DNA from: Sporocytophaga sp.
GTDB lineage: Bacteria > Bacteroidota > Bacteroidia > Cytophagales > Cytophagaceae
Assembly (NCBI GenBank): GCA_024707265.1
Contig: JANQAB010000003.1
Location: 744,001-808,000, forward strand
DNA: 64,000 nucleotides
Reading direction: 5' to 3'
In this document: piece after piece, positions 35,776 through 44,873 of the stretch
Position numbering within the stretch: position 1 is the stretch's first letter
How the letters are laid out: each line of letters begins with the position of its first letter
Program-made: the position numbers and the translations under genes
Notes under the pieces: model-generated
Database searches by the model: none
Told to the model about the DNA's origin: nothing
The model's input: only the letters and a program-made list of their open reading frames with translations

Positions 35776-36312
35776 ATGAAATATATTTTATTATTGTTAT
35801 CTGCTTTAACATCATGTCTTGATAGTCTTAAAGTAAAAAACGGGATTGCCTACGAAGCCAGCGAAGGATTAACACTTGCTAAAGACAGCGCCAATTATGA
35901 TAAATTATTCCAAAGACTTGAGCGTTCAGAAGCTGACTTTTTCCTGACTATAAAGCCGACCAAACCTGAACCGGTGATCAAGAAAACACATAGAGTTCCG
36001 CTTACACAAATTCAAGTTAACGATTATAGAAACATAGATGCTGTTACTTCAAAACCTATGATTCAAAAAGTAGCAAATGAAAACAAAGATGTTGTATTAA
36101 TTAAGGAACCGAACCTTGACGAACCAATCAGAAATGAAATTAAACCTATCATCATTAAAGATTCAGTTCTTCCTCTCATAAAGCCTGCAATAGATACTAT
36201 ATGGACAAAAAGAGATACAGGAGATACTGAATTTCAGGAAATGGATACTAAAAAGACTAAAAAGAAAAAGAAGTTTTTATTCTTTAAAAAAGAAAAATCT
36301 GAATCTGATTGA
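35776..36312 (+). CDS. Putative lipoprotein of unknown function
   Basis: This 178-aa protein starts with a short lipoprotein signal (MKYILLLLSALTSC, Cys 14). The rest is hydrophilic and low in predicted structure, with a basic, lysine-rich end (TKKTKKKKKFLFFKKEKSES). I do not recognise a family. It is convergent with the HTTM gene and ends 9 bases from it. The lysine tail could touch acidic polymers or membranes; that is speculation. Confidence 0.65.
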   Translation: MKYILLLLSALTSCLDSLKVKNGIAYEASEGLTLAKDSANYDKLFQRLERSEADFFLTIKPTKPEPVIKKTHRVPLTQIQVNDYRNIDAVTSKPMIQKVANENKDVVLIKEPNLDEPIRNEIKPIIIKDSVLPLIKPAIDTIWTKRDTGDTEFQEMDTKKTKKKKKFLFFKKEKSESD

Positions 36313-36321
36313 TTGTGATAA

Positions 36322-37626
36322 TTATCTTATAGGAGTGATCCAGTCTGAATGTTTGAAATGACTCCAGGTAACCTGGGCCAGATTTACCTTGGGATCAATG
36401 AAAACTTCAAGGTCTCTTCCATTCAAACTTAAATGAGAGTCGGCAAAGATCTGCACAGACTTCTCTCCTTTTTCTTCCATCTCATGTTTTAAATACTGCA
36501 CATATTGCCATATCATATCAGGATCTGAACACATGGAGTGATACTGAGAAACTGATATTTTATGCTGAGGATAATCGTGCATAAGTATCCTTCCCTTCGC
36601 ATCTTTTACAACAAATGATAAGGTACCATGCTTGGAATTTAACATCATTCTCCAGGCCATAGAATAACCTTCTTCATTCCAGTTTACATCTCCTTCATAA
36701 TGGCAGTGGCGTAGTGGTACATAAATCTGAACCACCGCATAAAGCATAAGGATATAAGCTAGAGAAGGCTTCTTACCTTCCTCATCCAATGTTAAAGGAG
36801 CCACAGTCTGGGTTTTAAATAAAACCTTACCAACTAAAGAAGGAGGGAAATAAAGAATTAATGCACCGATCATTAAGAAAGGGAATGTACCTACCTGAAA
36901 TACAATGGCATTAAAAAGATTAAAGAAAACAGCCATCACAGCAGCGTATTTCCTCGTTTTTGACCAAAGTAAAAGAGGCACTATAAAAAGATCAAAACAA
37001 AGTCCGCCATAAAAAACAAGATACTTCATGAAGTCAGATCTGAATAAGCATCCGACTATTGGCCAGTTGCTGCACTCAGCAAACTTGTATGAAAGTGGTT
37101 TCATAGCAAGCCAGTCTGGATTTACCTTTGCAATACCTGCGAAAATAAAGACTATCGAAATCTGAAATACTAAAATATAATGACACCATGCTGCACATTT
37201 TTTTTCTTCAATGACAGCTCCTCTTTTAACATCCAGCGAAAACCTTTTATGAGCAGGAATAAACATCATTAAGAACGCAAGCAGGACCATCAGGTAGTAA
37301 TGGTTATTATAATGAGCCTTTTGCATGAGATAACTCCCCCACCACATAAAAGCAAAGAGAAGGGAAGCCAACCTGTAAAAATATCCTGCTGCTATAGCAA
37401 GACCAAGCAATGCCATTACTATATAATAGAAATACATTCCATTGCCAGGGAAAGGCTTTAGCCATTCAATGCCGATATAGTTGAATACATATTTTGGTTC
37501 AATAAAAATATCATAAACCCACCCAGTAAGTATTGCCCCAGAGGTTTCAATAAATATGATAATTCCAAAGACAATTCTGAAAGCAACAACTCCGCTATTG
37601 TCTATTCTTTTGAACAGGCTCTCCAT
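36322..37626 (-). CDS. HTTM / vitamin K-dependent gamma-carboxylase-like membrane protein
   Basis: This 434-aa membrane protein matches the HTTM family, related to vertebrate vitamin K-dependent gamma-glutamyl carboxylase. The N-terminal two thirds hold about eight hydrophobic segments. Family features include the helix-1 start SGVVAFRIVFGIIIFIE, the AHYNNHYYLMVLLAFLMMF loop and the PDWLAMKPL segment. The C-terminal 130 residues are soluble (MAWRMMLNSKHGTLSFVVKD). The bacterial function is unknown and true carboxylation is unproven. It lies next to two lipoproteins and upstream of nothing co-directional except those. Confidence 0.82.
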   Translation of the reverse strand: MESLFKRIDNSGVVAFRIVFGIIIFIETSGAILTGWVYDIFIEPKYVFNYIGIEWLKPFPGNGMYFYYIVMALLGLAIAAGYFYRLASLLFAFMWWGSYLMQKAHYNNHYYLMVLLAFLMMFIPAHKRFSLDVKRGAVIEEKKCAAWCHYILVFQISIVFIFAGIAKVNPDWLAMKPLSYKFAECSNWPIVGCLFRSDFMKYLVFYGGLCFDLFIVPLLLWSKTRKYAAVMAVFFNLFNAIVFQVGTFPFLMIGALILYFPPSLVGKVLFKTQTVAPLTLDEEGKKPSLAYILMLYAVVQIYVPLRHCHYEGDVNWNEEGYSMAWRMMLNSKHGTLSFVVKDAKGRILMHDYPQHKISVSQYHSMCSDPDMIWQYVQYLKHEMEEKGEKSVQIFADSHLSLNGRDLEVFIDPKVNLAQVTWSHFKHSDWITPIR

Positions 37627-37651
37627 TTGAAAAATATAATACTAAAAATCG

Positions 37652-37659
37652 CAAAACTA
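37652..37659 (-). promoter_or_regulatory. Candidate -7 box for the HTTM gene
   Basis: On the minus strand TAGTTTTG matches TAnnTTTG, 25 bases before the ATG. No clear -33 TTG at the usual distance. Confidence 0.4.
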
Positions 37660-37695
37660 CAGAGTAAAAACAAATACCATTCAGCAGATAAAATA

Positions 37696-37721
37696 AAAGC
37701 CCGCTAAAAATAACGGGCTTT
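37696..37721 (-). terminator. Terminator after the 188-aa lipoprotein gene
   Basis: AAAGCCCG (37696-37703) pairs with CGGGCTTT (37714-37721). On the minus strand TTTTATTTTAT follows. Confidence 0.75.
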
Positions 37722-37746
37722 GTAAACAATGAAATTAAACAACAAA

Positions 37747-38313
37747 TCAATTCTTTCTTAGCAAACTATCTAAACCTGCATTAACCCAAGCCTGTTTTTC
37801 TTTATTATAAGTCCAGGTAAGATTTGGAAATTCCACATAAGTGATATCGTTTTTATACTTTTCGATATTGCCTTTTGTGATATATTCCTGAAGCAAGATT
37901 ACACCTTTATCGTGAGCTTCTTCATCAGACAAAATAGGTGTCAGGAAGATCTCTTCAAAGTCTGTAATTTTGCCATTTGCATCTTTTCTGAATTTTCCAG
38001 CCTCCGCTCTTTTGTTGGATTCATAAAGACTTGGCACCCTTCTTATTACCATAAAATAACGAAACCCTTCTTTATCAATGTAGTATTGATCTAATGAAAA
38101 AAATCTTTTGCGTTGCTCATATCCCTCTCTGAATTGTTCTTCAAAACGTGTCTGCGTATTGGCACCAGCCTGAAGTTTATCCATTTGAATAATCAGTGCA
38201 GTAAGCAAACTATCTTTTTGCCCAGCAGTAAGAAGGTTTTCCGGATTAAAAGACTTCGTACAAGACAAAAATACACTAGTTAATAAGATAAATATTATTG
38301 ATTTCTTTAGCAT
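37747..38313 (-). CDS. Putative lipoprotein of unknown function
   Basis: This 188-aa protein has a lipoprotein signal (IIFILLTSVFLSC, Cys 18). The mature part is mixed alpha/beta with many charged residues, and includes FRYFMVIRRVPSLYESNKRA and a Trp-containing end (PNLTWTYNKEKQAWVNAG). I do not recognise a family. It lies downstream of the beta-helix lipoprotein and TonB receptor on the same strand, with a terminator between each gene. It may belong to the same functional set. Confidence 0.7.
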   Translation of the reverse strand: MLKKSIIFILLTSVFLSCTKSFNPENLLTAGQKDSLLTALIIQMDKLQAGANTQTRFEEQFREGYEQRKRFFSLDQYYIDKEGFRYFMVIRRVPSLYESNKRAEAGKFRKDANGKITDFEEIFLTPILSDEEAHDKGVILLQEYITKGNIEKYKNDITYVEFPNLTWTYNKEKQAWVNAGLDSLLRKN

Positions 38314-38354
38314 GATCTCTCCTGTTTATAATGCTTCAGATATTTAGATTATAA

Positions 38355-38384
38355 AAAAGCCGGAAACAGGTGCTTCCGGCTTTT
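38355..38384 (-). terminator. Terminator after the beta-helix lipoprotein gene
   Basis: A perfect 11-bp stem (AAAAGCCGGAA, 38355-38365 with 38374-38384) is followed on the minus strand by TTTTTTAT. Confidence 0.85.
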
Positions 38385-38405
38385 AAGGAATTATTTGATT
38401 GGATT

Positions 38406-39800
38406 TTAGTAAGCTTTGTTTTTAGGATCAAACTCTGTCCATCCTTGCATCCAGTTATTAGAACCATCGAATGCACCTACGAATGAAGTTTGCTCAAGAC
38501 CTGCAGGTACCGCTTTAGAACCTGAAAGAAGAGGCGAACCTGCTTTCAATAATGGATTAGGATTAGAAAGTTCGAATATGTTTGCAACATTTGAACTTGA
38601 ATCTATCTTCTGATTAACTACACCAGCAAAGTAATCTGCTAGGTTAAATCCTGCAAGAGTTCTATTGTTAGCAGCAAAACCTGTTGTATCATTACCATTG
38701 CCAGAACTGAATGCAGCAAGTGTTTTATATCTGCTTAAGAAGTTACCTGAGAATTTTGAACCAGAGTTAGTTTTCTCAAAATTTACAGCAGTTGAAAAAC
38801 CAATGATAACGCTGTTATAAATTGATTGTGAAGTATTTCTTCTTAGGTGAGCTCCCTGACCATAACTTCCGCTGATATCTCCAAATGTATAATTGTATAT
38901 TTTCTTTGATGCAGAAGACACAGCCTTTACTTTGAAAGCATAAGGTCCAAGAACTGTTATGTTTGAAAACTGTGCAGATGTTAATGGAGGATTTGTAGAG
39001 GCACCAGCATCGTTATCTGATTCGAATCCGTTTGAAAGAGAAATATCAGCTATACTGGGATCCCTTACTACAATACCATACTGAACATTACCGGAGAAAC
39101 CGTTATCTGTATCGAAATCATCATCCCAGCTTCTATAAGCTACTAGATATTTAGCATTTACAGTACCTCCAAACCATTCGAAGGCATCATCACCAGAGAA
39201 AGATACCTGAACGTGATCAACTTTAGTTGAACGACCAACACTTCCGAAAGTTAAACCGTTCAATTCGTTATCAGGAGAAAGAGCTATACCAGCAAACTCA
39301 ACTCTTACATATTGAAACTCTCCTGAGTTATCATCAGCATCAGTACCACCGTGTAAACCATTATCACCTGTAGAAGCAGTAACACCCTCTATTTTAACAT
39401 TTGCACCACCATTATTAGGAGCTTTTCCAAGTATTACTATACCTCCCCAATCACCATAGTTTTTATAACCTGATGGTGCAGCAGAAGTAAAGATAATTGG
39501 ATTGCTGGACGTTCCAGTAGCGTGAATTTTAGCTCCTCTGTTAATTATAAGAGCACCTTTGGTTACTTTATCTCCCATAATGACAGTTCCTGCAGGAATA
39601 GTCAGCTCAGCAGGAGCAGCAACATAAACATTACCTCTCAGTATATATTTTTTTCCTGCATCAAGAGTTAAGCTTTGAGTTATAGTACCTTCAAGTGCAA
39701 CATCATTTGATGGAGATACAGTAGAATCGTCTTTATCTTTTTTACATGCAACATTTACCGCCATTAACGCAGCAAGAAAAACAGATGATAATCTTTTCAT
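38406..39800 (-). CDS. Beta-helix lipoprotein found next to TonB receptors
   Basis: This 464-aa protein has a lipoprotein signal with Cys 19 (AVNVACKKDKDD). After a short acidic linker come repeated turns of a right-handed beta-helix (YILRGNVYVAAPAELTIPAG, GALIINRGAKIHATGTSSNP). Trp/Gly/Asp-rich stretches follow (YGDWGGIVILGKAPNNGG, SFSGDDAFEWFGGTVNAKYL). The family is widespread in Bacteroidetes and is often misnamed multidrug transporter. It probably works at the cell surface with the adjacent TonB receptor, as SusD-like proteins do, but it shares no SusD fold. The substrate is unknown. Confidence 0.78.
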   Translation of the reverse strand: MKRLSSVFLAALMAVNVACKKDKDDSTVSPSNDVALEGTITQSLTLDAGKKYILRGNVYVAAPAELTIPAGTVIMGDKVTKGALIINRGAKIHATGTSSNPIIFTSAAPSGYKNYGDWGGIVILGKAPNNGGANVKIEGVTASTGDNGLHGGTDADDNSGEFQYVRVEFAGIALSPDNELNGLTFGSVGRSTKVDHVQVSFSGDDAFEWFGGTVNAKYLVAYRSWDDDFDTDNGFSGNVQYGIVVRDPSIADISLSNGFESDNDAGASTNPPLTSAQFSNITVLGPYAFKVKAVSSASKKIYNYTFGDISGSYGQGAHLRRNTSQSIYNSVIIGFSTAVNFEKTNSGSKFSGNFLSRYKTLAAFSSGNGNDTTGFAANNRTLAGFNLADYFAGVVNQKIDSSSNVANIFELSNPNPLLKAGSPLLSGSKAVPAGLEQTSFVGAFDGSNNWMQGWTEFDPKNKAY

Positions 39801-39897
39801 AATTTAATTTGTTATTTGTTTTAACCTTTAAAGCTTCACAAAGCTAAGCTTCCAGTATTAAGCAAATGTTATGCGTTTGTTAGTAAATATTAAAATC

Positions 39898-39932
39898 AAA
39901 GGGCCTTTGTCGTTAATCGACAAAGGCCCTTT
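39898..39932 (-). terminator. Terminator after the TonB receptor gene
   Basis: A perfect 15-bp stem (AAAGGGCCTTTGTCG, 39898-39912 with 39918-39932) lies just past the stop. On the minus strand GATTTTAATATTT follows. Confidence 0.85.
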
Positions 39933-39955
39933 TTCATTCAACGAAACAATATCAA

Positions 39956-42763
39956 TTAAAAAGAATAAGATATACCAGCTGTTATATACTGCCCCCTTCT
40001 GTTCTTCTGAAAATACCCATCAACAGATGTGATCTTTGAATCAAAGTTTGAATCATACATCAATTTATACTGCTGATTAAAGATATCCTGAATTCCAAAT
40101 CTCACAAGGAATCTATCAGTGATGCCTTTGGTAACAGTTAAATCCATTACATTTCTTGGCATTTCATAAATGGTTGGAGTAATGTTATTTCCAACAAGGA
40201 ATATTCTCTTACCAATAACATTATAGAGCAATGTAATCTGCCAACGTGTATGAGGGTTGTTGTAATAAAGACCTGTATTAATCACGTATGGAGACTGCCC
40301 CTGCATTGGCCTTGACTTTTCTTTGATATCTGTATCTCCAAGGTCTACACGACTTCTTATAACAGAAGCATTTGACACCAGACTAAGGTTTTCTAAAAAC
40401 TTACTATTGGAAATGAAAGCCAGAGATTTTCTAAGCTCCAGCTCTGCTCCCACACTGCTTGATTTTGGTGCATTTCCATAGGTGAATACAGGTAAAGATG
40501 CTCCCTGCTCGTTATAGATTTCTATGGGATTAATAAAACTTTTATAGAAAACGCCCAAAGCTATATTCTCAGAAGGTGTAGGATATAGTTCCCACCTCAG
40601 ATCATAGTTGTTAATGTTTGCAATTTTTAATTTTGGATTACCGACATAGTTCACGTTATATTCAAAGTCGTAATATGAAAAAGGTGCAAGCTCTCTGAAA
40701 TTACCTCTGTTAACAGTCCTGCTGTATGCAGCTCTTACAAGCATCTTTTCACTGAATGTATAGCTAAGATTGGCAAATGGCAGTAAATTCGTATTCGTAG
40801 AATTAACTTTGTCATTTGCATTGAATGATGGTGTAGTCAGCTCCTGATGATAGTTCTCCAAGCGTAGTCCTGTTGAAAGATTGAAATTGTTAAGAAAGCC
40901 AAAAGAAGTTCCGACATATCCTGCAGATAAAAAGCTGTTGGCCTGATAAGCATCTGTCAGGTTGGTTCCCTCCTCTATCACCAGCTTATTGTGGGCTATA
41001 TTTCCCGGACCAAATATCTGGTCAACAGGCTGACCATTAAAATTCTGATTTTCCGGTAATGAAGGATTCTCAAAATCAGCCCATTTATAGGATAACCATC
41101 TTGCTTCAAAATCTCTTTTCTTATATTCAAAATAATAACCACCTTTTACTATGAATGGCTTAGTCGTATCCGAATCTCTGAAATTATGCACAAGATCTCC
41201 GCTTGTCATCACAAGGTTTTCATTCATATTGGAATAAAATCTTGCAGCATCAAATGTAGAAGCTGAAGATGGAATCTGTATCTGAAAAGCCTCATTCGAT
41301 CCTGTAGGTCTTTGAGATCTTACTCTTCTATAATCAGGTTCATTTCTGTTTATATTACTATAGCCTGCAGTCCAGATAAATTTAGTCTTATCATTTGCAA
41401 GATTATGCTCACCCTGCAACTGGCCCATGTAGATACCTCTGCTTAAATACCAAATGGCAAGATTCTGCAGATCGTATTTATTCATCAGATCAACTCCATT
41501 TCTTTCTGTCGTCTGGCTCGTTCCTAACCTTGTATATAAATTTCTGAATAAAATTTTATTTCTTGAATTGCACTCAAATGTCCAGTTTGAAATAAGTCCA
41601 ATGTTAACATTTTTTGAATACTGAGCATCATTTATACTCGTTCTTTGAGGCGTATTCTGAGTGCTTTCATCATATGCATCATATGAAGCCCTTGAAATCT
41701 TGAAATATGTATAAGCATTGGTATAGTTTACTGAAGATATGTTTGATACCTTAACACCTTTCACAAAGAATTTTCTTGAAAGATTAATATTGAATCTCAT
41801 ATCAGGCAATGCTGTTACTGATTGTGTACTCCATGAATTCTTGAATGACTTACTTACATCAAACAGCTGATTGCTATAGTAGTTTCTTAAATTGTCTTTT
41901 GGAAAACCTGAAGGAAGACCTCTTTTGGAATCAACTCCAATGAAATCAGTTCCGCTGCCTTTCTCAAGATGAAGGCTATTAAAAGTTGTCCCTACTCTGT
42001 CAGACAGAGAGAATCCTATCTGAGTAACATTAGTATCTACCATATTTCTGGTATAAACTTTAATTACTGCACCTGCGAAATCACCTGGAAGATCTGCAGC
42101 ACCAGATTTATAGATTAATAGTCTATCCAATAGTCCGCTCGGTATCACATCAAATGAAAAACTTCTTCTGTCAATCTCAGTGCTTGGAGCCATCATATCA
42201 TTAAGCATAACTGCATTGTATCTTTCACTTAATCCTCTGACAACAACGAATCTATTGTCTACAACAGTAACTCCCGGAATTCTGCGCATAACGTCTGCAG
42301 TAGTTCTGTCCTGCGACTTACTTATTTGTTCTGCAGAGACTCCGGTTACTACTTCCTCACTTTCTTTGATTTCCTGCACCACAGCTTTTTCACTGTTGGT
42401 TACCTTAGTTCCTGTAACAACTACTTCAGCAATTTGCTCAGGATCTGTTTTCATCACTATATCAAGCTTTGTCGTTTCATCTGCTTTGATGATTACATTG
42501 TGCACCATCTTATTTTCATAACCAAGATATTCGACTTTGAGAGTGTACGTTCCAGCCTTTACCCCTTTAATCAAATAATCACCTTCAATACCTGTTGCGG
42601 TTCCGAGCCCTGTCCCTTCTACGAATACAGTTGCTCCGATCAATGATTCACCTAGAGAGTCTTTTACAATTCCTGAGACACTGCCTGTTTGAGCAAACAC
42701 ATTGCTTTGTGTAAAAACAAGAATTGAAAAGAGAAAAAATAAAATAGAATAAAACTTATTCAT
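39956..42763 (-). CDS. TonB-dependent outer-membrane receptor with carboxypeptidase-regulatory-like domain
   Basis: This 935-aa receptor has a signal peptide ending at FAQ, then a CarboxypepD_reg-like domain (residues 27-110, VSGIVKDSLGESLIGATVFV). The plug domain follows (TADVMRRIPGVTVVDNRFVV, VRGLSERYNAVMLNDMMAPS). The 22-stranded barrel ends in AGISYSF with the usual terminal Phe. Energy from TonB drives uptake through it. The RGLSERYNAVMLNDMMAPS plug sequence marks a receptor group often paired with the beta-helix lipoprotein that follows here. The ligand is unknown; I see no nearby degradative enzymes or SusD. Confidence 0.92.
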   Translation of the reverse strand: MNKFYSILFFLFSILVFTQSNVFAQTGSVSGIVKDSLGESLIGATVFVEGTGLGTATGIEGDYLIKGVKAGTYTLKVEYLGYENKMVHNVIIKADETTKLDIVMKTDPEQIAEVVVTGTKVTNSEKAVVQEIKESEEVVTGVSAEQISKSQDRTTADVMRRIPGVTVVDNRFVVVRGLSERYNAVMLNDMMAPSTEIDRRSFSFDVIPSGLLDRLLIYKSGAADLPGDFAGAVIKVYTRNMVDTNVTQIGFSLSDRVGTTFNSLHLEKGSGTDFIGVDSKRGLPSGFPKDNLRNYYSNQLFDVSKSFKNSWSTQSVTALPDMRFNINLSRKFFVKGVKVSNISSVNYTNAYTYFKISRASYDAYDESTQNTPQRTSINDAQYSKNVNIGLISNWTFECNSRNKILFRNLYTRLGTSQTTERNGVDLMNKYDLQNLAIWYLSRGIYMGQLQGEHNLANDKTKFIWTAGYSNINRNEPDYRRVRSQRPTGSNEAFQIQIPSSASTFDAARFYSNMNENLVMTSGDLVHNFRDSDTTKPFIVKGGYYFEYKKRDFEARWLSYKWADFENPSLPENQNFNGQPVDQIFGPGNIAHNKLVIEEGTNLTDAYQANSFLSAGYVGTSFGFLNNFNLSTGLRLENYHQELTTPSFNANDKVNSTNTNLLPFANLSYTFSEKMLVRAAYSRTVNRGNFRELAPFSYYDFEYNVNYVGNPKLKIANINNYDLRWELYPTPSENIALGVFYKSFINPIEIYNEQGASLPVFTYGNAPKSSSVGAELELRKSLAFISNSKFLENLSLVSNASVIRSRVDLGDTDIKEKSRPMQGQSPYVINTGLYYNNPHTRWQITLLYNVIGKRIFLVGNNITPTIYEMPRNVMDLTVTKGITDRFLVRFGIQDIFNQQYKLMYDSNFDSKITSVDGYFQKNRRGQYITAGISYSF

Positions 42764-43054
42764 ATCAGTTTGGATTTGTTTTTCTTTATCGGCAACAAAA
42801 TTAAATAGAACCGAACTGATAAGACCTCTATATACAGTTAAGGAAATATTAACAAATTATATCCAATGTTAAGGCAGTGTTAAAAAACGCCAAATAAAGA
42901 ATACACCTTACCTGATGTGACCGCACCGCTATTAACAATTTCTTAACATAAACTTTAAGATTTGGGAATAAAAATGAGAAGCATCATATTTCGCTCAACA
43001 GGAATGATGAATAGATGCTCATTGAATTGATGGCAGCAATAATAGCAATCAATA
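42764..43054. other. Intergenic stretch with a candidate receptor promoter
   Basis: This stretch carries no convincing gene. On the minus strand TAATTTTG (42796-42803) matches TAnnTTTG, 33 bases before the receptor ATG; the -33 box is absent. The rest is AT-rich with no clear dyad I could assign. Confidence 0.45.
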
Positions 43055-43089
43055 AAAAAGCGAAAGCCCCGGTGGAACTTTCGCTTTTT
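43055..43089 (-). terminator. Terminator after the arsR-family gene
   Basis: A perfect 12-bp stem (AAAAAGCGAAAG, 43055-43066 with 43078-43089) is followed on the minus strand by a T run. Confidence 0.85.
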
Positions 43090-43109
43090 AATCAGATTAT
43101 TTTTTAGAG

Positions 43110-43457
43110 TTAATTCTGTAAAACTTTCTTTGTATTCTCTATTGCTCTGAAAGATTCATTATAAAATCTGTCCATGAAAATCTTAGACAATTTAAACTGT
43201 TCTTCATCCAGAGAATAGTACACCCTTGGCCCATCTATCGCACCTTTAATAAGTCCAGCTTCTTTAAGATCTTTAAGATGCTGACTGATAGTTGACTGGG
43301 ACAATGGAAGTTCATTAACGATACTTCCGCACAAACAAGGCCCTTTTGCAGCTAATAACTCCATAATAGCGACTCTGGCCGGATGAGCAAGAGCTTTTGC
43401 CAATACAGAAATTTTCACCTGATGCGCCTGAAATTCATTCCTTTTTGTAATAGCCAT
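43110..43457 (-). CDS. ArsR-family winged-helix transcriptional regulator
   Basis: This 115-aa DNA-binding protein has the ArsR fold. A dimer helix comes first (KISVLAKALAHPARVAIMEL), then the recognition helix (LPLSQSTISQHLKDLKEAGL) and the wing (GAIDGPRVYYSLDEE). A CLCG motif sits at the position of the classical metal site (GPCLCGSIV), but the full thiol set is not certain. It is divergent from an MFS transporter gene with 142 bases between, so it may repress that gene. The inducer is unknown. Confidence 0.9.
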   Translation of the reverse strand: MAITKRNEFQAHQVKISVLAKALAHPARVAIMELLAAKGPCLCGSIVNELPLSQSTISQHLKDLKEAGLIKGAIDGPRVYYSLDEEQFKLSKIFMDRFYNESFRAIENTKKVLQN

Positions 43458-43582
43458 GTGAAAAAATTTTATATCGCAATTTTACGTTCTTTTATCAGAA
43501 AAACAATACATTTTTAAAATAAGCATTAAATTATTTCTCTTTACCTGTTTTATACTGCTGTAATTTCCAGAAGGAACTTGAT

Positions 43583-43616
43583 TACATTTGCGATGACATA
43601 TGAAAGTTATATCGCA
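43583..43616 (+). promoter_or_regulatory. Candidate promoter and operator before the MFS gene
   Basis: TACATTTG (43583-43590) matches TAnnTTTG and would place the transcript start only a few bases before the ATG. TGCGAT (43589-43594) and ATCGCA (43611-43616) form a dyad over the start codon. TTATATCGCA occurs here and again at 43469-43478, near the arsR start. These could be regulator sites; the match is weak. Confidence 0.35.
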
Positions 43617-44841
43617 CGATCCTTACGCTGCACTGAGAATAGCGGACTTCAGATTATTTATCTTCTCCAGATTATTTTTGACATTGTCTATACAAATGCA
43701 GACAGTAGTAGTTGGATGGCAAATTTACGACCTGACAAAAGACCCGCTTGCATTAGGTCTGATCGGACTTGCAGAGTTTCTTCCTTCTATCTCTGTTTCC
43801 CTGATTGCCGGACATATAGCTGACATAATACCTAGAAAAAGAATCATCCTGGCCTGTATGTGTCTGTTACTATTTTGCACAGGCTCGTTGTTTTATTTTA
43901 CAACTGACCTTTCAACATTCCTTTCCAGGTATAATGCCTTGCCCATTTATATAGTAATCTTCATAAGCGGATTTGCAAGAGGATTTATAGGACCATCACT
44001 TTTTTCCTTTATGCCACAGCTGATTTCGAGAGAGATATATGCCAATGCCATCACCTGGAACTCAAGTACCTGGCAGGCTGCTGCTGTCGGAGGGCCAGCA
44101 CTGGGAGGAATTATATATGGATTCCATGGAATCAGCATTTCCTATTTTACAGATCTCTCTCTTATGATTATTGCCATAACCCTCATGAGCTTGGTTAAAA
44201 GCAGACCTGTACCTCCTTCCGATGAAACTGCAAGTTCTGTATTTGAAAGAATTAAAGCAGGGATCAAATTCGTATTCACCAATCAGCTTATTCTAAGCGC
44301 TATCAGTCTTGATCTTTTCGCTGTACTGTTTGGAGGAGCGGTAGCACTGCTTCCCATTTTTGCAAAAGATATTTTAAATGAAGGTCCACAGGCTCTCGGA
44401 TATCTAAGAGCCGCTCCTGCCTTAGGGGCGGTGACAATGGCAGTAATCATGGCTTATAAGCCTATAAAACAAAAGGCCGGGTTAAAAATGCTAGGTGCAG
44501 TAGCCGGGTTTGGACTGGCAATGATTGTATTCGCGGTTTCTAAAAACTTCTGGCTATCGTTTGCAGCACTACTAATAAGCGGAGTTTTTGATTCTATCAG
44601 TGTCATTATTCGCTCAACTCTTGTTCACACACTTACTCCTGAAAGTATGAAAGGAAGAGTAAGTGCAGTTAATAATATATTTGTAGGATCATCAAATGAA
44701 CTTGGAGCATTTGAATCAGGTGTTGCTGCAAGATTTTTAGGTGTGGTGCCTTCTGTCATTTTTGGAGGATGTATGACATTGCTTGTTGTTCTGGTAACCC
44801 GTATAAAAGCAAAGAAGCTTGAATCCCTTGATCTGGATTAA
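43600..44841 (+). CDS. MFS exporter, EntS/enterobactin-exporter-like
   Basis: This 413-aa inner-membrane protein has about twelve helices. It starts with DPYAALRIADFRLFIFSRLF and has TVVVGWQIYDLTKDPLALGL and the conserved GHIADIIPRKRI loop between helices 2 and 3. This is the MFS_3/EntS type that exports siderophores, drugs or metabolites. Its divergent partner is an ArsR-family regulator, so expression may be metal- or redox-controlled. No siderophore genes are in the window. Confidence 0.88.
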   Translation: MKVISHDPYAALRIADFRLFIFSRLFLTLSIQMQTVVVGWQIYDLTKDPLALGLIGLAEFLPSISVSLIAGHIADIIPRKRIILACMCLLLFCTGSLFYFTTDLSTFLSRYNALPIYIVIFISGFARGFIGPSLFSFMPQLISREIYANAITWNSSTWQAAAVGGPALGGIIYGFHGISISYFTDLSLMIIAITLMSLVKSRPVPPSDETASSVFERIKAGIKFVFTNQLILSAISLDLFAVLFGGAVALLPIFAKDILNEGPQALGYLRAAPALGAVTMAVIMAYKPIKQKAGLKMLGAVAGFGLAMIVFAVSKNFWLSFAALLISGVFDSISVIIRSTLVHTLTPESMKGRVSAVNNIFVGSSNELGAFESGVAARFLGVVPSVIFGGCMTLLVVLVTRIKAKKLESLDLD

Positions 44842-44873
44842 GCTTCTTTCTTTAAACACATTAACTATTAAAA

